Shown here: piece after piece, positions 1 to 11,699 of the stretch | Position numbering within the stretch: the stretch's first letter is position 1 | Layout of the letters: each line of letters opens with the position of its first letter | NCBI RefSeq assembly: GCF_002994745.2 | Contig: NC_037091.1 | Span: 33,854,612-33,918,611, forward strand | Source of the DNA: Rosa chinensis | Lineage: Eukaryota; Streptophyta; Magnoliopsida; Rosales; Rosaceae | Direction: 5' to 3' | Length of the DNA: 64,000 nucleotides | Program-made: the position numbers and the translations under genes | Notes under the pieces: model-generated | Told to the model about the DNA's origin: nothing | The model's database searches: none | Seen by the model: only the letters and a program-made list of their open reading frames with translations

Positions 1-177
1 AGCAGCCTGCATCCCAACCCGCGCAGCTACACGAAGCCCCACAGCCGGCCTCTGCCTAGCCGCCAGCTCCACGGGCCCTCCAGCTCAGATCCCAGCGCCT
101 TCCAGCCTCTACACCGCGCCCTTGCAACAGACCGGGCTCGAGCCCCACCGCCAGCACACGGCTTCGGCCTTTCACCA

Positions 178-261
178 GCAGCGCACGGCTCCGGTCTCCC
201 ACCTGCAGCGCACGGTGCCCGCCTCTCACCTGCAGCGCACGGCCCCAGCCCACTCGCTCCT
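178..261. repeat. 27-bp tandem repeat, three copies
   Basis: The core GCAGCGCACGG recurs with its G(CGCACGG) start at 181, 208 and 235, giving a 27-bp period; the spacer contains a variant of CTCCGGTCTCCCACCT. GC-rich, degenerate, no coding signal. Confidence 0.7.
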
Positions 262-289
262 CGTGCCGAAGTGCACGCACGCCTAGAGG

Positions 290-420
290 AAGAAGGAACA
301 GAGAACTAGAGGAAGAAGAGAGAACCAGAGGAAGAAGAAACAGAGAACTAGAGGAAGAAGAGAGAACCAGAGGAAGAAGAAGAAGAAAAAAAAGAGAGAG
401 ACGAAGAAGAGAAAAAAAGG
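290..420. repeat. Purine-rich GAGGAAGAAG tandem tract
   Basis: Alternating copies of AGAGAACTAGAGGAAGAAG and AGAGAACCAGAGGAAGAAG run from about 297 to 383 and grade into (A/G)n. The long phenylalanine-rich frame on the other strand is an artefact of this tract. Confidence 0.7.
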
Positions 421-728
421 GTGCCCGGCCCAGAGAAAAAAAACAACAACAAAAAAAGGAAAATAAAACAAAAACAGGCCCTGCGGCCCAGACAGAACCA
501 AAAAAAAAAGGCCTTGTGGCCCACTGCCCAAAAAAAAAAATGAAGCGGCCTAGTTTTTCTCAAACCCAAAAACATCACTACGCACGCCTGCATCAACACG
601 CGCGTGTGCTAGGATTGTTTTATTTTCTCGACAGCAAGTATGTTCTCTTTTATTTGTTTAATTTCATACTATGGTATATTTCATTATTTATAATTAGAAA
701 TTTTGAGCATGTTTTGTTATTTATGTTT

Positions 729-1149
729 GGGCTAATTACTAGTTACTAGTTACTACCCTGTGGTTTAGGTCCAAAATCAATTCAATCACTGGACTTCTAA
801 TTTCATCAAAAACACCCCTGCCATTTCAATTTTGATCTAATAGGTCCAATTCGTTAATATTCTGTTATGAGTTCAAGTTATAGTCGGATTATTTGTTAAA
901 AAACTATTTATTTTATAGTAGGACACACTCCTAAATTGACTATGCTGGCCACCTTGACACCACATCATAAAACATAGGACATATATGAGCCACATTAACA
1001 AGTTATTTAACTTCAATTATTGGAAAACTAACAAATCGGACCTATTATATCAAAATTGAAAGTGCAGGGGTGTTTTTGATGAAATTAGAAGTTCAGGGAT
1101 TGAATTGATTTTGGACCCAAACTGCAGGATAGTAATAAGTATTTAGCCC
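729..1149. mobile_element. Mutator-type MITE (421 bp) with 9-bp target duplication
   Basis: The two arms, about 729-850 and 1030-1149, are near-perfect inverted repeats starting GGGCTAA. Each arm contains the complementary versions of 'TCCAAAATCAATTCAATC' and 'CATCAAAAACACCCCTGC'. The element is flanked by a perfect 9-bp direct repeat TTTATGTTT at 720-728 and 1150-1158. A 9-bp duplication with long terminal inverted repeats is typical of Mutator-like elements. There is no internal coding frame, so it is non-autonomous. It sits inside the Copia-1 leader and so is younger than that element. Confidence 0.88.
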
Positions 1150-1158
1150 TTTATGTTT

Positions 1159-1683
1159 TACATAATTATGTTTAAGCATGTTTTAATTATGCTATTATTT
1201 ATACTTTATTTTGAACATGCCATATATATTTTATTATATATTATTTATGCAATTGTGAGCATGTTTTGTGAATTTTTTTACGCTTATATAATTATTCCTA
1301 AGCATGCCTTCATATTATGCTATTGTTTTCATTTTATTTTATGTATGATATATTATTGCTAATTATTATGTGTAGTATATAATTTGTTGTATATGTGTAA
1401 AATTTGAGCATGCCATGTAGTTTATTTTTATATATGCTATGTTTAAATGTGCTATGGTTATTTTTAAAATGCATCATATACAATCCTCTTTGCCATGATA
1501 ATGAAAATTCATGCGGATTATCCATACACACTTACTGTGATAAAGCATTTTCACATAGCATTGAAAGAAAAAATGTGACCATTACGAATCTTGGTCTTGA
1601 AATCTAATTCACATTTTTGGAAAATAATTTATGTGGATGTCTTTATGACTGCGTAATTTATATCTTCTCTCTTATTTATGTAG
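1159..1683 (+). other. AT-rich leader segment with repeated GAGCATG motifs
   Basis: No gene seen. The motif (A/T)GAGCATG or AAGCATG(C/T) followed by TTT or CC recurs loosely (about 705, 1173, 1217, 1256, 1300 and 1406), suggesting an old degenerate repeat. It ends in a TTTATGTAG acceptor-like site directly before the gag ATG at 1684. Confidence 0.4.
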
Positions 1684-2679
1684 ATGGTTGATCCAACTCG
1701 ACCTGAATTTGACATCTTGGACTCAGAAGGACTTGAGTACCATCGTTGGGTTTTTGATGTAGAAACTACCTTTGTAGCAAAAGACTACACTGCCACCATT
1801 ACCGACCCTAAAGATGATGAACTATTTAAGGTGAAAGCAAATGCCTTAATGTTTCTGAGGTGACATTGGTCCTAGCCTACGCTGTGAGTACCTTTAGTTG
1901 AAGACACCCAAAGAACTGTGGGATGCCCTTAAGGGACGTTTTGGAAACATTCATGACACTTTGCTCCCAGAACTGGCCGTTCGTGGAATGGAATCCGCTT
2001 GCTTGACTACAAAATGGTCAATGACTTCAACAAGGATATCTTGTGCCTAAAGGCACGTCTCAATTTTTGTGGAAGGGAAATCATAGAAGATGATATGATC
2101 TACAAAACTCTTTCCACCTTTCCTACTTCAGCGCTTATACTATCGGACCAGTATAGGCTCGAGTATGACAATAAAAGAATCACAACCTTCAATAAGCTGA
2201 TCAGCCTATTGCAAGTGGCGGAAAGACATAATGAGGTTCTCTTGAACAGCAATGCCAGGCCCATTGGTACAAAGAAAATTCCCGAGGCTAATTATGGAAA
2301 AATAAAAGGTGGAAAGAACTCCAATGCAAAGGGGTTTGGACGTGTTGATCCCTACCTACGTGGCAACAATGCACCAAGTGGAAAGGGACGTGGAGGTGGT
2401 GGAAACAAGGTGCAAAAGGCACCTAAGAACCCTTTAGTCAAACAGGATAGAGTTGGCAATGAACCATGCTATAGGTGTGGAGTCATTGGGCATTGGTACA
2501 AGAACTGCCAAGCAAGCAACCTAGTTGCAGCCACTTACAAGAGGTATAGGGAGTCTAAAGAACAAGAGGCTCACTATATGGAAGAAGAAGGTCATGACTC
2601 AGATGTTAACCTCACAATTGCAGACTTCAATGGCAAAGAGGAACTTGCTAAGTCAATGGATGCTCTCAATCTTGACTGA
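1684..2679 (+). pseudogene. Copia-1 Gag (broken)
   Basis: Capsid/nucleocapsid protein of a plant Ty1/Copia retrotransposon. It starts at ATG 1684 (MVDPTRPEFDILDSEGLEY, then a conserved W and the AKAMIFLR-type motif) and is cut by TGA at 1861. Gag-like sequence resumes out of frame and is then open from 1999 to 2679. The C-terminal part has a G/K-rich basic stretch followed by a perfect CCHC zinc knuckle, CYRCGVIGHWYKNC (C-x2-C-x4-H-x4-C), about residues 154-167 of the open part. The family normally encodes one uninterrupted Gag, so this copy is dead. The ORF ends in TGA at 2679, just where the protease would follow; no DSGA-type protease motif is visible between 2680 and 2993. Confidence 0.85.
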
Positions 2680-2993
2680 TCTGCTTTATTCATTTTATTT
2701 TCCAAAGACAATTGTGAAGGCATAATGCCTCATTTTTAATTAGACTATTGCTTGGTCTTAAAGAATGGTTTGATGAATTAGATTTCTGAACAAGACCTTG
2801 ATTTGATTATCGTTGGCATATTAATAAATTTCGAATTTTATTCTGAAGCATTGAATTTATTCAAATTTATTTGCTACATATATTTGCATGGTTCGAAATA
2901 GCACTATAAAGATGTAAAGCAATACATCTAGAAAAAAGAAAAATTTAGAATGAAAAGATTATCATTCTACCTAAAAAAAATACTCTAAAGAAA

Positions 2994-3341
2994 ATGAGAT
3001 ATGCTCTGTATGGACCAAGAGCTAATCGAACCTTGTTAATTTTCAAAGATATTTGTGCCAACGGTTATCTAGTAGAAACACACTGTGAGAATGGAACTGA
3101 ATACCTTGATATTAACTATAATGAATGTGGAAGGAAACAAATTTTAGAGAAACTTATGAGTCAATCTAGTGGACTGTACCTCACTACGATTTGGATAATT
3201 GAATCCTATGCTGTCACCAACAATGAAATATGGGACACTGACTCATACATGCTTTGGCATGACCGCCTAGGGCACCGAGGTCATGACATGATGATCCGTA
3301 TTTTAAAGAACTCATATGGACATCCCCTTTATTTCAAGTGA
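2994..3341 (+). pseudogene. Copia-1 GAG-pre-integrase segment
   Basis: A 115-residue open segment ending in the HDRLGH motif (WHDRLGHRGHDMMIRIL) that marks the GAG-pre-integrase domain and the first part of the integrase zinc-binding region. It is separated from Gag by 314 bp with stops in all frames and no protease motif, so the protease region is deleted or decayed beyond recognition. A stop at 3339-3341 separates it from the integrase core. Confidence 0.8.
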
Positions 3342-3453
3342 AAAATAAAGTGGGAGAAAAATCTGTCACACTGCAAGGTGTCGGTCCTAGTACTGCTCAA
3401 ATGTAGTCATTGCTTTCTGAAGTACCAGAAGCACTACATCCCATTATGCCTCA

Positions 3454-4200
3454 TTGACTATTTCAAAGGCACATCACTCGTTTTGTAAAGCCTGCTCTTT
3501 AGCAAAAACAGGATTGAGACCTTCCTATGCTAAAGATACAAAACAAAACATTTCATTCTTACAAAGGATACAAGGAGATATTTGTGGACTTATCCATCTA
3601 GGATACGGACCATTCAAGTACTTTATGGTTCTGGTGGATGCTTCGACAATCTGGTCACATGTCGCTTTATTGTCCACAAGAATTGCTGCAAAACTCCTAG
3701 CACAAATTGTACATTTAAGGGCTCACCACCCTGATCACCCTATCAAGTCTATAAGGCTTGATAACGCTGGAGAGTTTACATCAAAATCATTTGATGATTA
3801 TTGCAAGTCTATCGAGATCGATGTAGAGCATCCTGTACCCCATATGCATACACAAAATGGTCTCACAGAAGCCACCATAAAAAAACTACAGATGGTGGCT
3901 AGGGCATTGGTTATGCGCACCAACCTGCCTATATGTGTCTGGCGTTATGCAGTATTGCACACATCTTTACATATGTGTTTCAGACCCACTGCTAGCCAAC
4001 CATTTTCTGCATACCAGTTGGTAACTGGATATGAGCCTGACATTTCACACTTACAGATATTTGGTTGCGCAGCATATGTGCCTATTACGCCCTCACAGCG
4101 CACCAAAATGGGTCATCAGAGACTATTAAGTATTTATGTTGGAATCCCCAACAATTATCCACTATTTGGAACCCTTGACAGGCGATCTCTTTACCGCTAG
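3454..4200 (+). pseudogene. Copia-1 integrase core
   Basis: Begins with the end of the HHCC zinc finger (CKACSLAKTGLRPSY), then the catalytic core: GDICG (first Asp), RLDNAGEFTSKSF (second Asp) and HTQNGLTEATIKKL (final Glu, where the family usually has NG-x-AE). Downstream is the conserved FGC-AYVPI region. The frame runs out at 4198-4200; the downstream polyprotein continues in another frame from about 4136, so there is a frameshift near 4140-4190. Function in an intact element: insertion of the cDNA into chromosomes. Confidence 0.85.
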
Positions 4201-5686
4201 ATTTGTGGATTGTCAGTTTGATGAGACAGTCTTCCGGTCGTTAGGGGGAGATAGGAAAAAGGATTTTCCAAGGGAACGACAGGAATTGTTGTGGTTTGTC
4301 CCCACGCTTTCTCATTTTGATCCCCGCACTTCACAAAGTGAAAGTGAAGTGAAAAGAATAATCGATCTTCATAACGTAGCAGATTCAATGCCTGATGCGT
4401 TTACTGATATCGCAAAAGTGACGAGATCACATATACCAGCTGCAAATGTGCCTGCAAGGTTAGAAGTCCCTGACAAGGGGCATGGTGCCACAGATAGAGG
4501 CACTGCAACCACACTTAGTGGAAGTGTGGTTGAGGCCGTGGCTCCCCAAAGGAAGAGGGGGAGGCCACTTGGTTCGATTGACACTCACCCAAGGAAGAAG
4601 AGGGTGAGTAAGGCACAAACCGATTCATTAATCATCATTGTAGAGAATCTCTCTCCTGAGATTGTCTCTTATTACAGTTATGTCCATGAATCAATACTGG
4701 AGGATGCTCCGATGTTTGAAATGATTCCAGAGAACAAAGAAATCTCAATGGATTATCAGAGTGCATATGAGTTGATAGAAAAATCTTCCATACACATTGA
4801 TGATGAATTTGCATACACTGTTGCTCAAGAAATCATAGAGCACCATGATATCGAACCATGCTCTATTGCAGAATGTCAACAAAGAGCAGTTCGGCCTAAA
4901 TGGAAAGAAGCAATCCAGGCAGAATTAGATTCTCTGATAAAGAGACAGGTATTTGGTCAAGTAGTGCTAACCCCACCAAGTGTAAAGCCTGTAGGACATA
5001 AATGAGTCTTTGTCAAAAAGCGTAATGAGAAGAATGAAGTCCTGAGGTACAAAGCTCGCCTTGTGGTGCAAGGTTTCTCACAACACCCTGGAATTGACTA
5101 CGAGGAGACATACTCTTCCGTAATGGATGTTATAATGTTCCGCTACTTAGTTAGCTTATTAGTTTCTGAAGGACTGGAAATGCAACTCATGGATGTGGTT
5201 ACTGCATATCTCTATGGGAATCTAGATTCAGAGATATATATGAAAGTGCTTGATGGCCTTACATTACCCAAGTCAAGTGACTCTAAACCACGGAGTGCGT
5301 TTGCAATTAGGTTAAAACGCTCACTTTACGAATTGAAACAATCCGGGCGGATGTGGTATACCCGTCTAAGTGACTACTTGATTGGGAAGGGATATAAGAA
5401 CGATGAATTATGCCCCTGCGTATTCATAAAGAAAACAAGTTCCGGATTTGCAATTCTAGCAGTATATGTCGATGATATGAACATAATAGGTACTCTTGAT
5501 GAGATAAGAGAAACCACGAGCTATTTGAAATCCGAATTTGAGATGAAGGATCTTGGGAAAACTCTATTTTGTCTAGGCCTTGAACTAGAACACCGAGTTT
5601 GTGGAATACTAATCCACCAGTCTGCGTATGTCCAAAAGTCAGGCAATTTAACATGGACAAAGCGCATCCTACTAGCACTCCCATGA
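4136..5686 (+). pseudogene. Copia-1 integrase C-terminus, linker and reverse transcriptase
   Basis: Frame 4136-5005 carries the integrase tail, a charged linker, and the start of the RT region (WKEAIQAELDSLIKR). A single TGA at 5003-5005 interrupts it at the place where the family has the W of the KWVFK-like motif. The same frame then continues through 5686. The RT domain shows ARLVVQGFSQ, the first catalytic Asp in MDVVTAYLYG (about residue 44 of the segment from 5063), SLYELKQSGRMW and YVDDM (residues 135-138). The frame shifts again near 5600-5680 into the RNase H part. TGG to TGA is a G-to-A change. Confidence 0.87.
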
Positions 5687-6535
5687 TCGGTCGAAGCTTG
5701 GATTCAAAGAAAGATCCATTTCGTCCAAAGGAAGATGACGAAGAGGTGTTGGGAGCTGAAATTCCCTATCTAAGTGCAATAGACGCATTATTGGACTTAA
5801 CCCAATGTACTCGACTAGACATTGCATTCTCAGTGAACTTGTTAGCTAGATTTAACTCAGCGCCAACATAGCGTCACTGGAATGATATCAAGAACAATTT
5901 CTATACTTAAAAGGAACCATTGACTTGAGACTGTTCTTTCCCTACAGAGAGACAAGAGGGACTGCAGCTGGAACTGCAAACCCTAAAGGACATTTTGATG
6001 GAGAAAACGCCACTTACTACACTAAAATGCCAAATTACGTTTTGGTCGGTTTTATTGATGTTGGATACGTCTCTGACCCACATAAAGATCGTTCCCAAAC
6101 TGGTTATGTATTTACCAATGGGAACACGACGATATCTTGGAGATCAACCAAGCAAACCCTTGTGACTACCTCCTCGAACCACTCATAGATCATTGCTCTA
6201 CATGAGGCAGTTCATGAGTATGTATGGTTAAGAACTATCATTACACATATTCAAGGGACTAGTAGTTTGAGTTCTACCAGTGAAGAGCCTACTTGCATGT
6301 ATGAAGATAATGCAGCTTGCATCGAATAGATGAAGCTAGGATATATCAAGGGTGATAATACAAAACACATATCGCCAAAGTTTTTCTACAATCAGCAACA
6401 ACAAACCCTTCTCAAGTGAATCAAGTAAGGTCTAAGGAGAATGTGGCAGATTTGTTCACCAAATCATTACCTAAGGCCATATTTGAGAAACATGTGAAAA
6501 GCATAGGAACGCAAAGACTTTCCAAGCTCCCCTGA
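5599..6535 (+). pseudogene. Copia-1 RNase H region (decayed)
   Basis: Three fragments in changing frames: 5599-5871 (thumb region, AHPTSTPMIGRSLD, ending near the RPDI-like motif), 5925-6188 (RNase H: FIDVGYVSDPHKDRSQTGYVF, then WRSTKQTLVTTSS), and 6189-6535 with stops but recognisable motifs (EDNAACIE; DNTKHISPKFF). The usual D-A-D triad is degraded (DADYA-type motif reads DVGYV). It ends about 200 bp before the polypurine tract, as expected. Confidence 0.8.
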
Positions 6536-6730
6536 TTAATGTAAGTATCAAGGGGAGGTGTAGACGTCAGGGGGAGTCTAACACACACATGTTATACTCA
6601 AATGTAAAAGGTGCGTTGTGCTCTTTTCCTTCGACCAAGGTGTATTTTTTGTCCCACAAGGTTTTTTTGTTACTTGGCAAGGTTTTTACTGAGGCAACAA
6701 CCCATGCACCATTTCATCTTTGACTTGGCA

Positions 6731-6740
6731 CAAGGGGGAG
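6731..6740 (+). promoter_or_regulatory. Polypurine tract of Copia-1
   Basis: CAAGGGGGAG directly precedes a TGTTAAAGG LTR start. This is the usual plus-strand primer position. Confidence 0.7.
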
Positions 6741-6955
6741 TGTTAAAGGAAAAACACATTATGTGCATTCATCAAAGTGATTGATGGAGAGGGAATCAAG
6801 TAATTAGCAATCACCATCAATCAGCATGGATCAAGGACCAATCAGTAGTTAATGTCATCATTGTAATTGATATTTCCATTGTAATTATCTCCCTATATAA
6901 AGGGGCTATGAAATGAAATGAGTAGACCAATTTCAATTGTCATTTTACTTTTACA
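6741..6955 (+). repeat. Copia-1 3' LTR (approximate end)
   Basis: Starts TGTTAAAGGA after the polypurine tract; contains a TATA box CTATATAAAG at 6893-6902. The right end is inferred at TTTTACA (6955), since the partner LTR lies outside the window and no comparison is possible. Confidence 0.55.
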
Positions 6956-7989
6956 TAGATGGTTAATAATCGGATAATAAAAATATATTTGTAGAATTAA
7001 GGAAAAGATCGGACTCAAAGAACAACCAGAGTGCTACTTACATGATTGAAAACCATGAAACCAAGGTCCAAATCAACACCATCAAAGCCACTTTCATCTT
7101 TCACTTATCTTAGTTCTACTTCGAATCCTCATGCATGAATATGTATGTGAGTTAAGAACCAGAGAAATGTATGTGTACTTACTTAGGAGTATATATAGAG
7201 AATATTGTAAAAATTTTCACGAAAATATAGGAAAATTTAAAGGTTGAACCTGAGCAGAATTTCAAGATACTCTACTTTCTCTAGTCTGTTCAGATTCAGA
7301 AAAGAAATAAGCCAATTAATTAAGTTTAACCTCAAGCCAACTGTTTTTTTTTTTTTTTTTTGCAGCTTTGAGTCTTAAATAAAGAAAAAAAATTATAAAA
7401 CTCAATGGATTAATTTCAGTTTACCTACTCTAATTTTAAGTCAGTCCTATTTGCAGTGAGATGTCATATTCATGCCTCTATTTGAACCCAAGTTGCAACA
7501 ACCAGAGATCCCTCATATGATTCTTTCCAGTACACCAAAAAACAGTGATTACATTTTATTACAATAAGGCATGACATTCTAGCTTAAAACTATTAGCTGA
7601 CATAGCTAGATAGATATGGTGTAAACTCTTCTAAAGAAAGGATTCAAATTAAGCACTATCACTGAGACAAATCAAATCACGGTTCATATCACTACTATTC
7701 TTCAATTAGGAACTGAAAGTTTACTAATTAAAAGCAAAAAAATATTAGTATCATCATATACAATACCTTTCCAAACTAATCTCAGTAAAAACAAATAGCA
7801 AAGACCCTTTTAGCAATTATATGAGAAGTCAACCCATCCAATAACAAAGAACAAATGAATGAACAGCAAAATCTATTATCACAGGGAACAAAGTTTTGGA
7901 CATAAATTGATTAATCTACGTAGAAAGACGAATTAAGGTAGATAATTTCGTAATAGAAATCAATTGATTGTATGAAAGGGAAATTTTAC
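6956..7989. other. No gene seen, AT-rich
   Basis: AT-rich sequence with a T-homopolymer at about 7345-7362. No reading frame, inverted repeat or RNA signature stands out. It may be the 3' part of the minus-strand transcription unit described at 7990-11500. Confidence 0.4.
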
Positions 7990-8000
7990 CCAGGGAGGCT

Positions 8001-8067
8001 TTGATGGAGACTTCTCGAATTGGAAAGCTGATGGTAACTTTGATGGAGGCTTCTTGAATTGGAAAGC
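8001..8067. repeat. 39-bp tandem duplication inside last exon
   Basis: TTGATGGAGACTTCTCGAAT at 8001 and TTGATGGAGGCTTCTTGAAT at 8040, each followed by TGGAAAGC. On the minus strand it encodes a 13-residue duplication (FQFKKPPSKLPSA / FQFEKSPSKPPW). Confidence 0.75.
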
Positions 8068-8744
8068 AGCTGGAGATGTCGGTTTTATACACAGGGATTC
8101 AGAGCAAAAGTGTAATCCGAGAGTGAATCCCTTTTCAACACTGTATGTCTCTACTCCAAATTTTTGAAAGGGAATACTCATTATCATCCTGCAAACTAAA
8201 ATATTTTTTTAGGATATTAAGGTTGAAAATCAAAAACAAAAGCTTGGAAAAAGAGTTTCAATAAACTCCAAGTCTAAACTTTTCTACTATGTTATAAAGA
8301 ATGTCCAATCTTAAAGTCTCAAACTTTCAATCACAAAGCTTGATACTTGATTCTAGTCTGTGATTTTATATAGCCAATAAAATCAGTAAACCAAATATGT
8401 TTGATTAAGGACCTCGAAGATTGTAGAACCTACTATTACGCTAGACCTATTCAACAAAAACAGAACAGGAACACCAAAAGCTTATTACTATCATTCAAAA
8501 ACAAAACAATGAGCTACTGAGGACTAAAGAGTGACACAACCAATGCAACCAAAAGCACAGTATACATTCAAGCAATCGCAGCAAAACTCTCAATTTCAAG
8601 CTGCAAATCTCATTTTGATCAAACCTTTTAATCTAAAGGGCCCCCTAATCTTGTGACTATCTGATATGCAATGAAATACCACATTAATTAGAAAAGGTAA
8701 TGTAATTGTAAATAAGATGGCTCACCTATTTTAAAACCATTATA

Positions 8745-9614
8745 TTAAATGATTGAAACATCTGGTCTTGCATTTTCTTTGCTCTCGGAGTCCATCGATA
8801 TGCCCAAGCATCCACCCTGTTTAAAACCAATTGTCAAGCATAAATCTCAAAACCAATATATGATAAAGGTTACATTGTTGGAAACTAAAGAGCAAAAACT
8901 ATTATATTTTTAGGATTACATCTCAGACGAAGACAGACCAACATAGACCACTTGCAGAATGTATACAATTGTCACTATTCAGTCAAAAGTGGAAATGAGT
9001 AGCTCTCCCAACTAAAGATATCAAAACGCAGAAAACTCAAAACACCCGAGGCTACAAAACTCTATATACCAACATTAGTAAAAGAGAAAAAAAAAAACAA
9101 AAAATTATGCGTATAGGGATGCAAAATGAAAATGAAACCACTCAATTCTATAAACACTCCATAATGCTTCAAAGAATATGAAAGTTTCTATCTTTACACA
9201 CCGAACCTAATCATAATACTCCTACTGGCCATTTAGTTTTATTTGCTGAAATTAACAAAACCCAGAAACATTTTTATGGAAACAAATAAACAGGTTTCTG
9301 TTTTCAAATATATTTCAGTTTCAAATTGGATAATAGAAAGCGAAAGCTTACCCAGTCTCTCTCTCGATTGATGTTGATGCTAGATTTCTGCAACAGTGCA
9401 GCAGTTGAAGTCAACTTTGACCGATGCTTCCCGAAAGAGCTAGAGACTTGGTTCTTTGGATTATATATTGAGGGTACATGGCAAAATTGTGAATTGCCAG
9501 AAAAGATGGATAAAGCTGTAATTGAAATCAGCTTGTCGGTAAAGACAAACTGATCCGAAAAATTGAAGCTTATTCTGAATGGTTTGAATTGTCAATACCT
9601 GGGAATTTATGCAT
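8745..9614 (-). CDS. Putative small spliced ORF, transit-peptide-like
   Basis: Joining 9599-9614, 9352-9515 and 8745-8816 on the minus strand gives an open frame of 83 codons from ATG (9612-9614) to TAA (8745-8747). The frame is also open upstream across exon 9942-10009 without an ATG. The N-terminal half is rich in Ser, Asn, Lys and Arg with very few acidic residues (HKFPALSIFSGN, later SSSFGKHRSKLTST), like a plastid or mitochondrial transit peptide, then becomes acidic (MDSESKENARPD). I do not recognise a family. The frame stops soon after the presequence-like part, so this could be a truncated captured 5' end of a gene for an organellar protein. Splice choice is by eye. Confidence 0.35.
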
Positions 9615-11280
9615 GCAATAGTAGCTTTCAGTATCACTGTGAGGATCAGAACCTTGAATGGTTATAATGATGAGATGAAAGAAACTGAAATCTCAACTGC
9701 CATACATCTTCTGTCTTTGTCCAGTTGCCTTTAGTTAGCTGCAGTAAAGGTGATAATCAAGTTCCAAACTATTGCAAGAAACATACAGAGAAATCATCCA
9801 AAAGAATAATAGAATTCATTATGTGCTACTAAAAGATGATAAGCGAACAATATTTCCTATTATACTGACCAGATGAAGAAGCATAAGAGTTTTCCTATTT
9901 ACAATGATACAAATGAAAGACTCAAAGAAGTAGTATTTCACCTCTTTCGTAAACTTCGTTTTAAAAAAGATGGATTGGTTCTGAAATCTTGGATCTCTTT
10001 CTTCTCGATCTGCATGAAAACTCTGAATCGAACTGAGGGGCTTCAGTCGAACAAAGATGAAGGCCACTGCATATATAGTAGCTTTAAGTATCATTTACCA
10101 TCAGCAATCTTCATGCATTTGGGGCTATAATCCTTAGAATGTTACTAATCATTCGGTTTTAGCAGAAACTATGAAGAAGTATCAAAATTAAAGTAAACAA
10201 CTTTCATTGTACACAATTCTAGAATAGGGTAAAGTGATTGGTTACCTTCAAGACCCAAATTAATCAAGTGAGATAGACCCTAGGCTGCAACAGTTTCCTG
10301 ACAATTCTGTCTGGTTCACCCAAGTCTCATCCTTCCTGTAACAAAAAGAAAATTCATGAATAACTCAGAAGCTCAAATGAGAGCATTCCAGCAATGACAT
10401 GAAACCTAAATGTAATGTACTTTAGGTTATGAATGCTTATGTAATTCACAACTCTCCTACCTAAGTTTTCTCAAATGTAATATACATAGTTTTTGTCTTG
10501 TTGCTGATTGTAAAGAATGGAACTTTAGTACATTTTGGACTACAGAAATAAAATTTTTAGCTACCAGAGACCAATAATAGAAAGAAAAAAAAAAGAATCA
10601 ACTTATGTCTATTGAAAGAAGCATGATCTTTCTGTACTACCCAAAATGTTGCAGACCAGATCATTGAATTTGATAATATCATGAAACATCTAATCCATCA
10701 CTTTTATAAAATATATAAAACCTCTAAACATATATGAAATGAAACAGAGAGTCACGTGGAAACTGTAAAACACCCAATCAACGAAAACGACAACTAACAA
10801 AAACCATAGCAAGAGAAAAGTTGCATACCTGCAATCCTCACTCTCCCAAACCCACCAACACAACGTCTTCTGGGTGAAGAATCTGAAGGTATAGATCTGC
10901 AAAAGAACCGTGTTTCAATTAAACGTACCAATTTCATCTATTCAGAAACAAAACACATGCATTAAAAACTCAATAAAAATCAAATTGAACGAAACCCAGA
11001 TCATATAAATCCCAGAAAAATTCACTAAAGCCAACACCTTTCTCAAAAACAAAGCTTAAACGACCAAATTGAACTAGCGCATGATCTAATTCGAGGAGAG
11101 AGGGTCGGTGCAGTCGAGCTTCGAGGACAGAGGGAGAGGGCTAGTGCCGGCGATCGTCCAGGAGAGATTGAGAGAGAGACGACGACGACTCACAGAGTGA
11201 TTGACTTCGGATTCAAGGAGACACCAAGCAGAGTCACTGAATGTCGCCGTTTCGCCGCCGTTGACTATCAAGGAGGTTGA

Positions 11281-11302
11281 GAGAGAGAGAGAGAGAGAGA
11301 GA
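11281..11302. repeat. (GA)n microsatellite
   Basis: GA dinucleotide run in the 5' region of the minus-strand unit; on the transcript it reads (CT)n, common in plant 5' UTRs. Confidence 0.9.
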
Positions 11303-11699
11303 GGTCTGGGTTTTCAGTAACCAGAACCCCGAACGGTGTTCGTTAATTTGACGAGGATAAAAGGCACCCCATCCCCAAATAGAAAAGAACCGAATCGAAA
11401 TCAACTGAGAGAGAACCGAGATCTGAGAGAGCTAAGTGAAAAGGAGAGAGCGAGGCTGGTGTTTGAGTTTTCGCGGGTTTTAGGTCAAGATGAGAGAGCT
11501 GATTGATCTAGTGAAGAATGACAGAAAATGACGTAATTGTGAGGGACCTAGATATGTCAAATAGCACAAGTCCCACATTCAAACAACATTTAAATGTTGC
11601 CTGATTGTCACAACAATTCCAGTCAACTAGGGCGTGGCTATTTGAGAGGGAAAAGACTCAAATCAACTTTTGGATATCCCTCCAAATTTGAGATAGGAA

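Larger units (their letters stand above)
1..719 (+). other. Leader region upstream of Copia-1 gag (5' LTR not in window)
   Basis: GC-rich at first (1-290), then strongly purine-rich (about 290-530), then AT-rich. No convincing reading frame: frames here are low-complexity. It lies upstream of a decayed Copia gag in the same orientation, so I infer it is the untranslated leader of that element. A splice-donor-like site (AGCAAG|TATGTT, about 637) and an acceptor-like site just before the gag ATG (TTTATGTAG, ending 1683) could bound a leader intron; this is inference. The 5' LTR and primer site must lie left of position 1. Confidence 0.4.
7990..11500 (-). other. Eight-exon spliced unit of unknown function
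   Basis: Reading the minus strand, a consistent series of GT-AG exons is visible: about 11038-11500 (CT-rich 5' end), 10829-10896, 10246-10335, 9942-10009, 9599-9636, 9352-9515, 8738-8816 and 7990-8188. Acceptors are good (TTTTGCAG, TTGTTACAG, CATGCAG, CCTCACAG, TCAATTACAG, TAAACAG, GTTTGCAG) and donors include GTATGC, GTAACC, GTGAAA, GTATTG, GTAAGC and GTAAAA. The CT-rich 5' end with a GA microsatellite at 11281-11302 looks like a promoter/5' UTR region. Only a short frame spans the exons. I do not recognise the product. It could be a host gene, a non-coding RNA, or gene fragments carried by the CACTA element whose end lies at 11875. Confidence 0.45.

Noticed and set aside
283..599. Phenylalanine-rich minus-strand ORFs
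   Set aside because: They are translations of the purine-rich tract and homopolymers; no protein-like composition.
11086..11271. 61-residue minus-strand ORF with ATG
   Set aside because: Falls in the CT-rich 5' region of the spliced unit and looks like a 5' UTR upstream ORF; kept only as part of that unit.
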